Made by a program: the position numbers and the translations under genes. 64,000 nt of DNA from Lojkania enalia. Its lineage: Eukaryota > Ascomycota > Dothideomycetes > Pleosporales. The stretch lies in assembly GCA_010094045.1 (NCBI GenBank), contig ML986611.1, forward strand, positions 292,590-356,589, read 5' to 3'. Within the stretch, counting starts at the first letter, position 1. Each line of letters opens with the position of its first letter. The notes under the pieces are model-generated. The model saw nothing but the letters and a program-made list of their open reading frames with translations, was not told the DNA's origin and did not search any database. Below are positions 22,091 through 33,196 of this stretch, one piece after another.

Positions 22091-22696
22091 TGGATCTGCC
22101 CTTGTTTTGGTTGTTGGGGATAGGGCAGCTACCGCATCAGTCGGCACGATATTATTATTAAGAACGGCCCTTGTTCTGCGCCGTCTCGCTGAGCAGGCCC
22201 CTCACCGGCGCCCTCGCCCACGGTCGCCCACGGTCGGCATCTGCAGGCCGACCAAACGTCACAGCCTCTGGGTCCGTCTCCCGTCCCTGGCCTGCCAACC
22301 CTTGGGACCCTACCCTACCACTTGCATTGCCCATTTACATATCTCACTGCCCTCCTTCACCACTCCGCGCTGCCCACGGTTCCGCCCGTTCAACACCGCA
22401 TCCCCAATTGCTGAGCGTGCACGCCCTGCGAACCCCCCTCGGATGGCTCTTTTACGTCTGATCTCCCGTCACGTCGCCTCCGCCGCCGTTCCCTTTTTAC
22501 ACCTCTACCAGTGCAGCTCCCTCGAGGCCTCCTACCACCAGCCTAGTTCGCTGCAACGGGCCTAGTTGCACAGCATCCCACTACGTCCCACTACTGCTTC
22601 TGCCACGAGGCATCCTGAACACAGATCTGATCCCATCTGCGGTTGCCGATCGCAATCAGCCTGCGTCCTAGAACGCACTCCGCACGCTCTTCTGTC

Positions 22697-24931
22697 ATGC
22701 ACGCCGTGGCTGCAAACGCGCCAAATCTGGCGACGCCGTTCAAAAACGACAATATCGCCAACCCTACAGACGCCGACCACGCCCGCCGCCGCGACTCCCG
22801 CCTCGTCGAGTACCAGTCGCCCATTCCCGAGGAGGACGAGAGCACCGAGACCGCAAGCGAGCCCGCCGAACCTATCACCCCGACCAGCGACACAATACCA
22901 TCTTCCCACCCGTTCCACAAGGATGAGCGCCTAGACGGCGTTTTTGTAACACCAAAGTACGATATGAAGGACGTTGGCTCCGCAAAGCCGCCTCCGCACA
23001 CCTCTGCCCCTCCCCCGCCTACGCTACCGGATGCCAATCCCGCACCGCTCACCAAGACCACATCCACCACAGCTCCCAATTCCACCTCCATCACCCGCGC
23101 CAAATCTGGCCTCAAGCTCACCACAGCGCAGCAGCAGGAACAGACGGCCACCCCCGTGAAGCCTGGCATCGGAAAGCGAGTCGGCTCGTTCGTCCGCAAC
23201 AGGCTCCACCGGACACCCTCAGCCAGGGAAGCGCCCAAGGTGCCCAACGTGCAGAATGACAACAGCCAAAGCGGCGATTCGGTAGACGACCAGACTATTG
23301 TCGAGACGCCCAAGGATCTGGATCCTTCGACCGCAAATGGCTCCAAGTCGACTCGGAGGCTCAGCACATTTTCTCTGTCTGCCCGCAATTCGCCGAAATC
23401 CTCGCAAGGACATACTCCTCCGTCCCCAGGATCGCCATCTAGCACCCTTTCCGAGAGCCGCTCCACGTCGGAGAAAAAGCCCTCGCTGGGCCATAAGCAC
23501 TCATCCTCCTCGACAGCGATATCGAGCATGAACCAGGTGCGGGGCATCGTCTGGGCTGGCAATGGCTCCAAGGACACCAAGCACAGGTCCGCCTTCTCTC
23601 GAAGGCGATCGGCGAGTACGGACTTGGTGCCCCGAGCCCCATCTGATGACAAGACAATCGGCCTTGTTGACACCTTCTCCAAGCCAGCAGTCGAGGGCGT
23701 TGGCATGAAGGCGCGACGCTTGAGTCTCAGTTTGCCCGACGAGTTTGTGGTCGACTCCTGTGAGCTCAAGAAAGAATTCACGGACACGAGCCTCCTACCG
23801 GGCAAGAGAGGCAAATCGTGCGGACACGGTGCCACTGCCGAGGTTAAAATCATGTCTCGCAAAGGAGTCCCCAAGCATGAAGAACAAGTCGCCGTCAAGA
23901 TGTTCCGTGTCCGCGAAAAGAACGAAGACCAGGACGAGTACATCAAGAAGATTAAGTCTGAATATAGCATCGCCAAGAGCCTGCATCATCCGAACATCGT
24001 TGACACTATACGGCTATGCACGCACAACAATCGCTGGTTCCATGTAATGGAGTTTTGCACGCATGGTGAGCTTTTCTCGCTAGTGGAACGTAGATTGTTT
24101 GGCTCCCCTAACGGGGGCTCTGACGGCTACTACTCTACTGCGGACCGGCTCTGCTTCTTCAAGCAACTACTCCGGGGTGTCGATTATTTGCATAGTCATG
24201 GCATTGCTCACCGCGATATCAAGCTGGAGAATCTCTTGCTCGACAAGGAAGGCCATCTTAAGATTTCAGATTTTGGTGTAGCTGAAGTCTTCAGTGGCGA
24301 GCACCCCGGCCTTCGCGCTGCTGGAGGCGAATGTGGGAAGAATATGGGTGAAATACGCATGTCTAACCCAGGAATTTGCGGCAGTTTGCCATACATTGCC
24401 CCAGAGGTCCTGGCAAAGGAGGCGCCCTACGATCCCCGTGGCCTCGATGTATGGTCATGTGCCATCGTCTATCTGACCATGACCTTTGGGGGTTGCCCCT
24501 GGCAAGCCGCAAAGACGGAATATGGGTACTACGCAAGATTCAAGAAGGGATGGGACGATTGGCTAGCTGAGCATCCCGAGGGCGACATTGTCGACGGGCC
24601 CGATGGCCATCCAAAATGCGGTCCTCTGTTCAGCTTCGTGAACCCACCTCCGCTCAAGCGCTTACTCTTGAAGATGCTCCATCCCAACCCGAAAAAGCGC
24701 ATCTTGATGAAGGATGTTCTCACCACAACCTGCATCAAGAATATCGAATGTTGCTGCCCAGAGAACTACGAGGACCCGAAATGTTGCATCGACGCGACCA
24801 AAGCGTCCAGCAGGCAGTCGTCCAAAATCGGAATGACGAAGCGCTACCTGCACCACCATGTTCCACCCTCGCCGGAGAACAAGGTCGCGAAAGCGTTCCA
24901 GCATCGATTTGATATGGGCGATGGATGGTAA
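22697..24931 (+). CDS. Serine/threonine protein kinase of the Hal5/Npr1 (fungal-specific) family
   Basis: A 744-residue frame without introns. Residues 1-360 are Ser/Thr/Pro-rich and disordered. The kinase domain starts near 365 (GKRGKSCGHGATAEVKIM), with ATP lysine K401 (VAVKMF), catalytic AHRDIKLEN with D507, DFG with D525 and APE (YIAPEVLAKEAPYD). The long insert after DFG, the FGGCPWQAAK segment and the HPNPKKRI motif are typical of the Hal4/Hal5/Npr1/Ptk group, which controls plasma-membrane transporters and K+/H+ balance. The C-terminus carries a Cys-rich stretch (IECCCPENYEDPKCC) and ends HRFDMGDGW. I prefer the ATG at 22697 (MHAVAANAPN); an in-frame ATG at 22643 would add 18 residues. 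Which yeast paralogue it matches is not decidable by eye. Confidence 0.9.
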   Translation: MHAVAANAPNLATPFKNDNIANPTDADHARRRDSRLVEYQSPIPEEDESTETASEPAEPITPTSDTIPSSHPFHKDERLDGVFVTPKYDMKDVGSAKPPPHTSAPPPPTLPDANPAPLTKTTSTTAPNSTSITRAKSGLKLTTAQQQEQTATPVKPGIGKRVGSFVRNRLHRTPSAREAPKVPNVQNDNSQSGDSVDDQTIVETPKDLDPSTANGSKSTRRLSTFSLSARNSPKSSQGHTPPSPGSPSSTLSESRSTSEKKPSLGHKHSSSSTAISSMNQVRGIVWAGNGSKDTKHRSAFSRRRSASTDLVPRAPSDDKTIGLVDTFSKPAVEGVGMKARRLSLSLPDEFVVDSCELKKEFTDTSLLPGKRGKSCGHGATAEVKIMSRKGVPKHEEQVAVKMFRVREKNEDQDEYIKKIKSEYSIAKSLHHPNIVDTIRLCTHNNRWFHVMEFCTHGELFSLVERRLFGSPNGGSDGYYSTADRLCFFKQLLRGVDYLHSHGIAHRDIKLENLLLDKEGHLKISDFGVAEVFSGEHPGLRAAGGECGKNMGEIRMSNPGICGSLPYIAPEVLAKEAPYDPRGLDVWSCAIVYLTMTFGGCPWQAAKTEYGYYARFKKGWDDWLAEHPEGDIVDGPDGHPKCGPLFSFVNPPPLKRLLLKMLHPNPKKRILMKDVLTTTCIKNIECCCPENYEDPKCCIDATKASSRQSSKIGMTKRYLHHHVPPSPENKVAKAFQHRFDMGDGW

Positions 24932-26681
24932 ATGGGTGGCTTTTTTTCAATTATACTCGTGTTTTTCATTTTTTTTTTTTTTTTTTATTGAGAAGCATAG
25001 CCGGCGTTCATGGGTTCTTTGCGAATGCAAGCGCCGGATCTGCCGGCCTGGGTTTTTTTCCTTGTTTTGGATTGGAGAGAATATTTATACGTGGATGCTT
25101 GACTAGCGTATACGTAGGCTTGTCTGATTAGTTATTCTAAGAAGGGAGGCGTACTTGGCCACTCGGTGGGCCTGCTTGTGGATAGAGTTGGTGGGAGTTC
25201 TTGGAAGACAATTGAACACTTTGGTGGCTGTTTGGGGGGAGGGAACGGATGGCTTGTATAAATTTTGATGGAAGGGGATTTAGAGGCGGAGGGGATTAGT
25301 AGAGGGGGGTTAGCCAAGTCTGTGTAGAATCGATTTGTGTTTTATTGCTATGGGGTTTTTTTTTTTTTTTTATTTATTTTTTTTTTTTTTTGCAGTTTTT
25401 CTATTTGCTGTCATATATGAGATGTTAGTGATGTGTAGAATGGAATATGGGGAGTAAATGGGGAGTCGATAGATGATTGTTTGTTGATCTATTATTCCGA
25501 TATTATGTTATTGAATACTATTCCTATATACTGGAGTCGATTACCTATATCCCATTTTTCTGTCAATTGGGATTTTGCAGGGTTGGTTGTGAGGCATGTA
25601 GTGGGTTGAGGTATCGGAGCTAACACTACCTCTATACCTAGAGCCAGAAGGGACTCGCAACATATGGATCCTACACTCTTCTCCTCCCCCATCTTGCAGA
25701 AATATGCCCAATACACAACAACAGACGCGCACAGGCCGGGAGCGGCTTTCTCTATCAGAGAAAAAGAGTGCAAGAAGACATGAGGTATGCCGCGCCCAAC
25801 AAGACGCTAAAGCTGTTCGCTGGATGTTCTAGAGGCTCGGCGCCGGCGTCGGTGTCCTATCACTCTTGCGCGTGTCAAGCGTCTGCGAAGATAGGTAGGT
25901 TTCGAAGGGGGTGTTCTGGAATGGCGGGATTCGCCGATGTGTATCTACAGTAGCATCGGCAATCTGAAGAATTTTCTCGGGCTGGGTTGGCGTTGAGTGT
26001 GGTGAGCAGCGGAGCAGCGGAGCGGCGCGATGGGGTGACCTGGTTCGGTTCGGCCGCGCACGCCACGCAGCGTCGCTCCCAAGGTGTCTTGTCTACTGAT
26101 TATTCCATCGCTGAAAGTTTAATTACCGTAGAATTAAATACGCACGCCATTGTTCGTGCCCTGGGCAGTTGAAATCCGGTTGTAGCCGCGCCGGACGACT
26201 TGGTACTACTACATGCGGACATGTGTATGAGAGATAAGCTTACCGGGTTAAGCAATGCTGCTGTTGCGGCACCGGGGTTTCTTCAGGATGCAGCGTGTCA
26301 GATGATGGGTTGAGCGGTGAATAGGCACCTAACCGGAACGGGGGATTTTGAGCCTCAAGTTCTTGAGCGGGGACGGTGCGTTGTTGTGTTGGCGATGAGG
26401 GGTCGGGGTTGCTATAGCGAACTAAGTCACGGGCTGGAGTGCATGGACGGGTCGGGTATCCTGGGTCGAACTGACTGGCTCCCACAAAAAAGAAAAGAAT
26501 TGTGCAGGTGTGCTAGTTATTATTACATATCCAGGTGAAACTAACATTTCCGAGGAGGGAGCCATGCGGGCGTTATTGGACCGGCAAGTGAGCGACCGCG
26601 AACTAGATCAGTCCACATATTCGACGAAATAATATCTAGGCGAAATGACGGGTGAACGATATTTTTTTTTTTTTTTTTTTT

Positions 26682-26691
26682 NNNNNNNNNN
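26682..26691. other. Assembly gap (10 N)
   Basis: Ten undetermined bases directly after a run of about 19 T. The gap length is probably nominal. Confidence 0.98.
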
Positions 26692-26746
26692 TCGCTTTTC
26701 TTCGGCCTACCTCTTCCTTTACTCCTTCTATCCGATTTCATTTCAG

Positions 26747-26787
<41 letters not shown>

Positions 26788-26911
26788 GCTTGTTTTAGTG
26801 GGATTTTAGTAAGTCCGTACGCGTCCCTGGCGAAAAAAACTGTCAAAGAAACAGAGGCGTGTTTGATAGGCCCGCTAGATGCCAATTCCAACATGTGGAG
26901 TCGCTATACAC

Positions 26912-26945
26912 GTATGTATGTATGTATGTATGTATGTATGTATGT
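26912..26945. repeat. (GTAT)n microsatellite
   Basis: About eight perfect GTAT units. Confidence 0.92.
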
Positions 26946-28914
26946 TGGATAGCGTGCAGAATTTCCCAATCGATATCCCTTCTACGGATATACTTGCCGT
27001 CTTAATACCTCGCTCAAATCAAGCAGTTACTCGCGTGCATGTACGTATCCCTCTTCACCCGCATCATCCCTCCACTCGCTGTACGTAAATCCCCTTCCTT
27101 CTCTCCCCCGCATCCCACGCGTGTAAGACGGCACAGCAACCCATCTCCTCCCCCTCATCATCTATTCACTCACCCATTCTCTCACCACCCCCACAACCAT
27201 CACTATCCCTCCCCGTTGTTAAATCAAGCTAAACTAAGCTTTCTCCGTGATGTATTTTACATGCCACACTCACTCTTCGCCATGCATCTTCCCGTCTACC
27301 CGTTTTCTTTTCGTTTCCGCCAACCGTGTGGTTGCCGATCCGGCCCCGTGCAGGTGTGCTGAGTGGGCGACGAATTGTAAGGGTTCATTTTGATGCACGG
27401 GGTGTCAGACCTGCGGACGAAGCTGGGTTGAGTGGAATTGGGCCTAGGATGGGATATGGGATTTGTTACGACAGACGCTAATTTGGGGTAGGGAAGGATT
27501 GGGCTGAGGGGTGTGATTGAGGAATTGGGTTTGAATCGTATATGCGGTAGGTTCGGGATGCTGGGTTGCTGTACTATATGCCCGGGCCGGATGTATGCGG
27601 GGAAAGGCAAGCAATACTTTCTATCACGTGTGGGTCGGCATACCTAGTATGCGACATTGGTATTTCCTTCTTTTCGATAGTCTGATGAAGGTTCCTGTTT
27701 CGAGCGTCAATTTTTTATGTTTGTGTATGGTTGGGTTGTCTGCTAGATATTGTGTTCATGTGCTCATTGTCTTTATCAAAGAAATCCCGGCTTCACTGCA
27801 CATACTACTCACATCATCTCCTTCTTCCGTCCAGTTCCCGAGCCCGCACACGCTGTTTTAACCTAACTCTCCCTATCAATGAACCCCTCATCCAAACCAT
27901 CAATCGTATCTCTCTTCGGGCATCTGTGCATACAATGCTTACGTTCCACAACATAGGACGCCACAAACAGCAACAGATGAGTTCGTAAAGGAAAAAAACG
28001 ATGCCTCCGACATGTCCCCATCGGTAGGCCGGCTACGGGTGTATCCCGAGTCGATCCCTCGTGGAACTTCCATTCGGCGCCTTTCAGCTGAGTAATTAAA
28101 GGGCCGAGACCCGGCTGTCCTTGATGTAAGCTCCCTATTACACAAACATCCGGGCAAGATAATCTTACTTTAGGTCAAACCTGGGAAGCGGACTGGGAGG
28201 TTGATACGTGTCCGCTGGGCTGGCGATGGGATATTTCGCCACTTCTATCCTCGTGACCTCTAAGAGACGCACTGTGAAGTTCCGCTCACATTAGTGACCA
28301 CGTATAGTCTATTCGATATCCAGTCACGAAAAGTTAGCCTAGATATTTCTCGCACAATTAGTTCTAACCTTGATGTTGAGGAAATGCTTTTGTTACTATT
28401 CTGCGTCACCAATATTCCTTTATTCCCTCGAATTTCCATTGAAAAGTGTCGCAACGATTGAAGGTTAAGTTGTAGTATAAAGTCTAGCTGCAAAAAGTAT
28501 TAGTTGCTCCTATGTTTATATGAATGCCCTGTTCATTACTACAATAATTATATTATTGACTAGCAAATTTATCAAGAATGACCACGGAAGCTGTATTGGA
28601 GCTGTAAGATGATACGATTGCGAAATAGTGTTAATCTAGCATTAGGAACCGGTGGACTTGAGCTACGAAGTTGGTCTTTAAGAAATTATCTCTTGAGCGG
28701 TTGGTAATTTTGAGTGCTGCACGCTGCATGATTTGAAAGTGAAAATCAGTGCGTTGTTTTCACTACTGTTGGCCGAGCAATTTGGGTCATACGCGTACAG
28801 CAGTTATCATTAAAAGCTAATTCCTAGCGCTAACAGTTCCAATCCTTGAGAAATTTAAAAATACACGTCTACAGCTACTGCTTATCACCACCGCTCGTCC
28901 CCTCCCTAACAACC

Positions 28915-30934
28915 CTAGACAGCCTGACCCTTCCTCTTTTCCACCCAGATCTTCCACGCAAACGCCTCCCTCGCCTCCTCGCTCCCATGTGAGACGCCTC
29001 TCCAAAACTCATCCCTTATCACCTCTCTACACTGAAACGGCACATCGACATCCTCCCACACATACCCCCTTTTATAAATGTTCGGATCCCACTCCAGCCG
29101 TCCATTTTCCCTGCAAAGAATCTGCCACACCACTGTCATCCCAATTCTGTTTCCAATGTCATACATATCGATACGGCGATCGAGATCTTTGAATTGCGCG
29201 ACGCGCTCGGGGGATAGAGAGATCGGCTTGTCATTGCTGTCGGTGATGTAGATGAAATTTTGGGTTTGGGGGTGTGAGCACACGCCGCTTTCGGTGTGGA
29301 GGAGAAGCGAATGCATTTTCCATTCTAGATGGCTGGCGTCATAGCCTTCTTGCCAGATCTGCCGTTTAGTTTCTTCGTCTATGTCGTTCTGGCTTGTGGT
29401 GTTTGAGAGATGTGTTGGTAAGAGTGTGCTGGATGGTAGAGTGACTCGTGTGGCGTCTGCCCAGTCTGAATTGCCATTCTGCTGTTTTGGGTCGGCGGGA
29501 GCTAGAGCTAGGCTTTTGCTAGGCGAACAAGCGTGACTCGTGGCTGAGAATGCTGAATTTTTTCCGACTGAAAGAGGAACTTGTTTACGGCTGATGAATT
29601 CTGACGTCCCATTTTGGTCTGTAATGCACGTGAATAGCTCGTTCATCTGGGATTGACATGGTTTATCGGCTTGGCTAAAGGATTCGAAGGCAGAAAGCAG
29701 AGCAGGATTAGATTCTAGGAAGGAGGCCCCTATTGAGATTTAGTAGTATCCTTACGTATTGTAGCGTATACGAACTCTCAGAGACGTTTGCTTTCTCCAT
29801 ACTAGGCTGAGGACAGCAACCAGTTTCTTGGTTTGGCTCTTCTAGATCCTTTGGCCTTTGTTCTCGTTTACTGGCACCCAGCTGTTCCTCTTGAGATTGT
29901 ACCTGCTCCTCCCTTTGGACGAATGTCACCTCTCTTAGCCCAAGCTCCCCGACTCTCGCTCTGATCACCTTATCTCTCGGATCTTGTTCTCTCGAGCCAG
30001 CGTGAGAGTGCTCTTTGCCACCTAACTGTGACTGCTCCTTCCAGGTCTGAACTGTCGATTGCTGTTCATTGAGCCGTTTCCCCCTTTGATTAAATATCTC
30101 TTGTCTTTGCCAAGGCTCTCGGACTCTGTTCCCGATATGGCCGTCCCTAGCGTTTGCTTCACACATGTGAGTGTCTAGGACTTCTAGCTGTCCTTCCTGC
30201 GATCGTAATTGGTCCTTCCAGGTTTGAAACGCATATTCTAATTCTTCGAGTCGTGCTTCCTGTTGATCAAGCTCCATTCCTCTCTGATCTAGTCGTTCTT
30301 CCCATTCATCAAGCCTAATCTCTCTCTGATTAAGCTGATCTTCTAGTTCCTCGAGCCCCATCTGTCTCTGATCGAGTTCGTTCTCCCTCCTCTCAAGCTC
30401 CTTTATTTCCCTCAAATCTGCGTCATCAATCTGTTCCTTCCGAGAACGCAAACTCTCTTCCCGGGTCTGCAACCTAGACCGTTGCTCACTGAGTGTACTC
30501 CTCCACTCGTCGAGGTCTTCATGCCCTAGCAAGGTTTTCCATGCTTTTGTCTTGAACGCTTGGAATAAGGATGGAGTGCTAATGTTCGAGCCATTAGAAT
30601 GACGGGGGCCCTTCGCTTGATCTTCTTGTGCACTGGAGGCATTTTCGCTTCGTGCGGGCTGGCCCAAGACTTCTATCGCATCTGAGCGTAAGTTCCGAAC
30701 TAGAACTAGAAAATGCGTACCTGGAATGATAGAGTGGTCAATAAAAGCATCTGGATTCGTTGGTTCCTTTGGCGTTTCTTCTAGATCGTTTTCTGGGATG
30801 GGCTCTTCAAGGATTGGCAGGAGAGAATCTGCTTGATCTCGTTCCATGATGTTCTGAATAGTGATGTAGTGGTTCAAGTCGAATGCCTGAAAGATGTAAC
30901 AAGCGAATGATGCTGCAAGTACGATGTTGTTCAA
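28915..30934 (-). CDS. Coiled-coil protein of unknown function, spliced from two adjacent open frames
   Basis: Two long minus-strand frames (29708-30934 and 28915-29646) join in phase if an intron at 29647-29755 is removed: donor GTAAGG, branch-like TACTAAATC, acceptor CAG. The join gives 637 codons, 636 residues. The first ~390 residues contain a strong coiled coil (about 140-280) built from repeated units like ELDQRQMGLEELEDQLNQRE, alternating with TWKDQ/TWKEQ segments. The C-terminal 240 residues hold no named domain I recognise; a charged helical region (EETKRQIWQEGYDASHLEWK) is followed by a compact part rich in Trp and Ile. A further 48-nt intron near 30674-30722 is possible, as is a start at 30847 (MERDQADS). 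If the intron is wrong, these are two genes 61 bases apart. Confidence 0.55.
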
Positions 30935-31444
30935 AGTACGATCGATATAGAGCTAGAGTGATAAGCAATGGTGGCGGTGGTAATGTAGTGTTGCATCCGT
31001 TGCGAAGTAAGTCTTGATCTGTTGCTAGTAGAGACGGAAAGTAGCTCCCTCCATTAGGGATAAGGTTGGCTGGGGGGACCTTGCAACCCTCAATGAAGAA
31101 GGAGCGGGTGTTGAACAGCATGTTAGCTCTTCCCATCGATATTGCGTGAAGGATAACGGCTAGTTTCTGGAGATCTCTTAGAAGGGGTATTGGGTAATGG
31201 AGGTAAACGCATTGAAATCTTGAAGCCAGAGTAGTACAAAGAAACAAAACAAAAGCGGGTTCTAGATGTAGCCCTCTAGAGAGGTAGATTTCATAGAAAA
31301 AAGTATGATATGAAAGGCAGACTATAAAGATGAATGTTCATTTTCCTTCTCGATCACGCGACTAACATCGTTGTCTAATCTTCTTGCAATGCCCATATCT
31401 CTTCCTAAATTGCCAAGAACTCCCGAGTGAGATTGGCTCAACTT
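30935..31444. other. Intergenic region
   Basis: Upstream of the coiled-coil gene and downstream of the spermidine-synthase-like gene, both on minus. A minus-strand frame extends leftwards from 31247 but has no recognisable content. It probably holds a promoter and a 3' UTR. Confidence 0.5.
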
Positions 31445-33196
31445 TCACCACATTTCCCATACCGCATCCGGCAACACAGTTCTCATAATCTTCCAATGAC
31501 TAACCGCACCCTGATTATGCCACTTCTCCAACTCGCCCACATCCCCTCTCTTCATGACCTTCCCCCCTTGCTCCGGCAACGTGTAATCAAACTCAATCTC
31601 CAGCTCATCCTTCGGTCTCAAAAAAGTCCGCCTCGCAAGACTCCCTCTCCAATCGTCTTCGTCCGCCTCTCTAAACATTAGAGCAAATTTGCCCTTATCG
31701 TGATCATTCTTTACGCAAAATACAACCATGTTGATGAAGTCGGGGTTGCCGGGCACCCAATCATCGGGCCGAGGCGTGTCGCGGAAGAGTCTGCAAGCTG
31801 GGAAGACGGAATGGATGGTGTTGAGAACGAGCTGGGTCGATGGAAGTGCTAAATCTCCGGCATAGTTGATGGCTACCACTCCGTTGTCCGTGAGCAAAGA
31901 ATACAGGCCCTTGAAGAATTCTTGGGTAAATAGGTACGCAGGCTCTGCACCACCGGTAAAAACATCGTGTATGATAAAATTAAAGGAATCTGGATCCGTC
32001 TTGGACTTTTCACTGACGTATGAAACCGCATCATCAATGACAGCCGTGTGATTGGGCAAAAGGCCAAAGTATTTCGAGGCATAATGGTGCACTACGGGGT
32101 CGAGCTCAACGATTGTAGTATTGATGCCGTGCGAGATGAGCGCGCTGGGCGCGGTGCCGATTCCCAGACCAATGACTAAGGCGGATTTGCCGGAGTCAGG
32201 CGTTGGCTCGGTGTCTGAGCTGTCGTCTTCTACTAGCCGGACTGCTTCAAGCAAAACGAAAACGGAGAATATTGTCTCCCTTATCTTTTGGCCTTTTGCT
32301 GCTGAAGATGGGGTAACGAGCCATTCTCCGCCAAGTAGTGAATGGTCGCAGCGTAGTAGGCGGAAGGCGTTTTCGGCGTCGTTCTCGATGACTGAGATAT
32401 AGCCAGTAATAGACTCTTGTCGAGCGAGTAGGGTGAAGTTTTGAGAAGAGAAGAGCGTTGCGTTTGTTTTCTGCATTGCGCTCTCGCTAGGGTAATGAGG
32501 GTTTGCCAACATTGTATGCATGATCGCAGGAGCAGCAAATAAGATGACTTTTGAAGGAGTCAAAAAGGCGGAAATGGACCCGATGAGCATCTGCAAACCC
32601 ACCCGCGTGAAGGAGATATGCGTCCCGACGAAGCCTGGTAGAATTGAACCCAGGATTTTCGAGATGGAGGATACGGTAATGTAAGATGCCATTGGTGGTA
32701 GCATGTCCGCAATTGTTTCATTGAGGTTGTATTGGGTGAGGCTGAGGGTATCCAAGAGACTGCTTGCTGCATAGACGGATAGAAATAACAGTGGCAGGAA
32801 TGTGACAGATTCGATTATCAACGGACCATATTCGATACCTAACTGGCCGCTAAACTGAAAGAGCAAAAATTGAATGACTGGGATCCAGTACGCAATGACA
32901 GCAATGTACTCAGATATGTCTCCAGGGAGATGTCTCTTTAGACTTCCTTTTCCTATGAATGCTAGTAGTGCCGTGAAAGTAATCGCTCTTTGGTGATGTA
33001 ATGATGCCGGTATCGACCCATAGACTGGAGACAGATTGAGCTGGGATATCGGGGAGGCGGCCCCGGCGATGATGAGTAGGGCAGCTGCTCGACCGACATT
33101 TTTCAGTAGAGTTGAAGTTGGAAGTTGTCGCGCTTGCTTCTCGGCCTCTTTGGCCGCCTTCGGCTTCCTTGGGGTGGCCTTTGGTCTTGAAGACAT
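31445..33196 (-). CDS. Membrane protein with a C-terminal spermidine/spermine-synthase-like domain
   Basis: 583 residues from the ATG at 33196 (MSSRPKATPRKPKAAKEA, a basic cytosolic start); an ATG 117 bases further upstream is in frame but its segment is less plausible. The N-terminal half has about six to seven hydrophobic segments (e.g. AAALLIIAGAASPI, YIAVIAYWIPVIQFLLFQF, SVTFLPLLFLSVYAASSLL, LIGSISAFLTPSKVILFAAP). The C-terminal half, from about residue 255, has the S-adenosylmethionine/decarboxy-SAM binding fold: Gly-rich ALVIGLGIGTAPSAL, acidic IVELDPVV, then DDAVSYV and HDVFTGG. Fungal proteins of this type are annotated as spermine/spermidine synthase-family, but the substrate is unproven and they may be methyltransferase-like. 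No introns are needed. Confidence 0.82.
   Translation of the reverse strand: MSSRPKATPRKPKAAKEAEKQARQLPTSTLLKNVGRAAALLIIAGAASPISQLNLSPVYGSIPASLHHQRAITFTALLAFIGKGSLKRHLPGDISEYIAVIAYWIPVIQFLLFQFSGQLGIEYGPLIIESVTFLPLLFLSVYAASSLLDTLSLTQYNLNETIADMLPPMASYITVSSISKILGSILPGFVGTHISFTRVGLQMLIGSISAFLTPSKVILFAAPAIMHTMLANPHYPSESAMQKTNATLFSSQNFTLLARQESITGYISVIENDAENAFRLLRCDHSLLGGEWLVTPSSAAKGQKIRETIFSVFVLLEAVRLVEDDSSDTEPTPDSGKSALVIGLGIGTAPSALISHGINTTIVELDPVVHHYASKYFGLLPNHTAVIDDAVSYVSEKSKTDPDSFNFIIHDVFTGGAEPAYLFTQEFFKGLYSLLTDNGVVAINYAGDLALPSTQLVLNTIHSVFPACRLFRDTPRPDDWVPGNPDFINMVVFCVKNDHDKGKFALMFREADEDDWRGSLARRTFLRPKDELEIEFDYTLPEQGGKVMKRGDVGELEKWHNQGAVSHWKIMRTVLPDAVWEMW

Larger units (their letters stand above)
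17568..22696. other. Five-kilobase gene-free region and long leader of the Hal5-like kinase
   Basis: No frame here shows a recognisable domain on either strand. The left part is ordinary DNA. From about 20400 it becomes GC-rich and low in complexity with C/T-rich and G/T-rich tracts, and 21880-22690 looks like the promoter and leader of the kinase. Frames in 21000-21900 encode only Pro or Arg runs and I leave them out. A transcribed but non-coding function cannot be excluded. Confidence 0.5.
24932..28914. other. Four-kilobase gene-free, low-complexity region
   Basis: It begins with the kinase 3' UTR. Long T tracts occur at 24969-24986, 25356-25391, 26663-26681 and 26749-26786; an assembly gap interrupts one of them. 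A C/T-rich stretch spans 27045-27240. From 28260 the DNA is AT-rich. Open frames crossing the T tracts encode Lys runs and are not genes. I see no recognisable protein or RNA gene. Confidence 0.5.

Noticed and set aside
22591..23976. 461-codon minus-strand open frame
   Set aside because: It is the antisense shadow of the Hal5-like kinase; composition is low-complexity and there is no domain.
26541..26894. Minus-strand open frame with a long Lys run crossing the N gap
   Set aside because: The Lys run comes from T tracts; the frame crosses undetermined bases.
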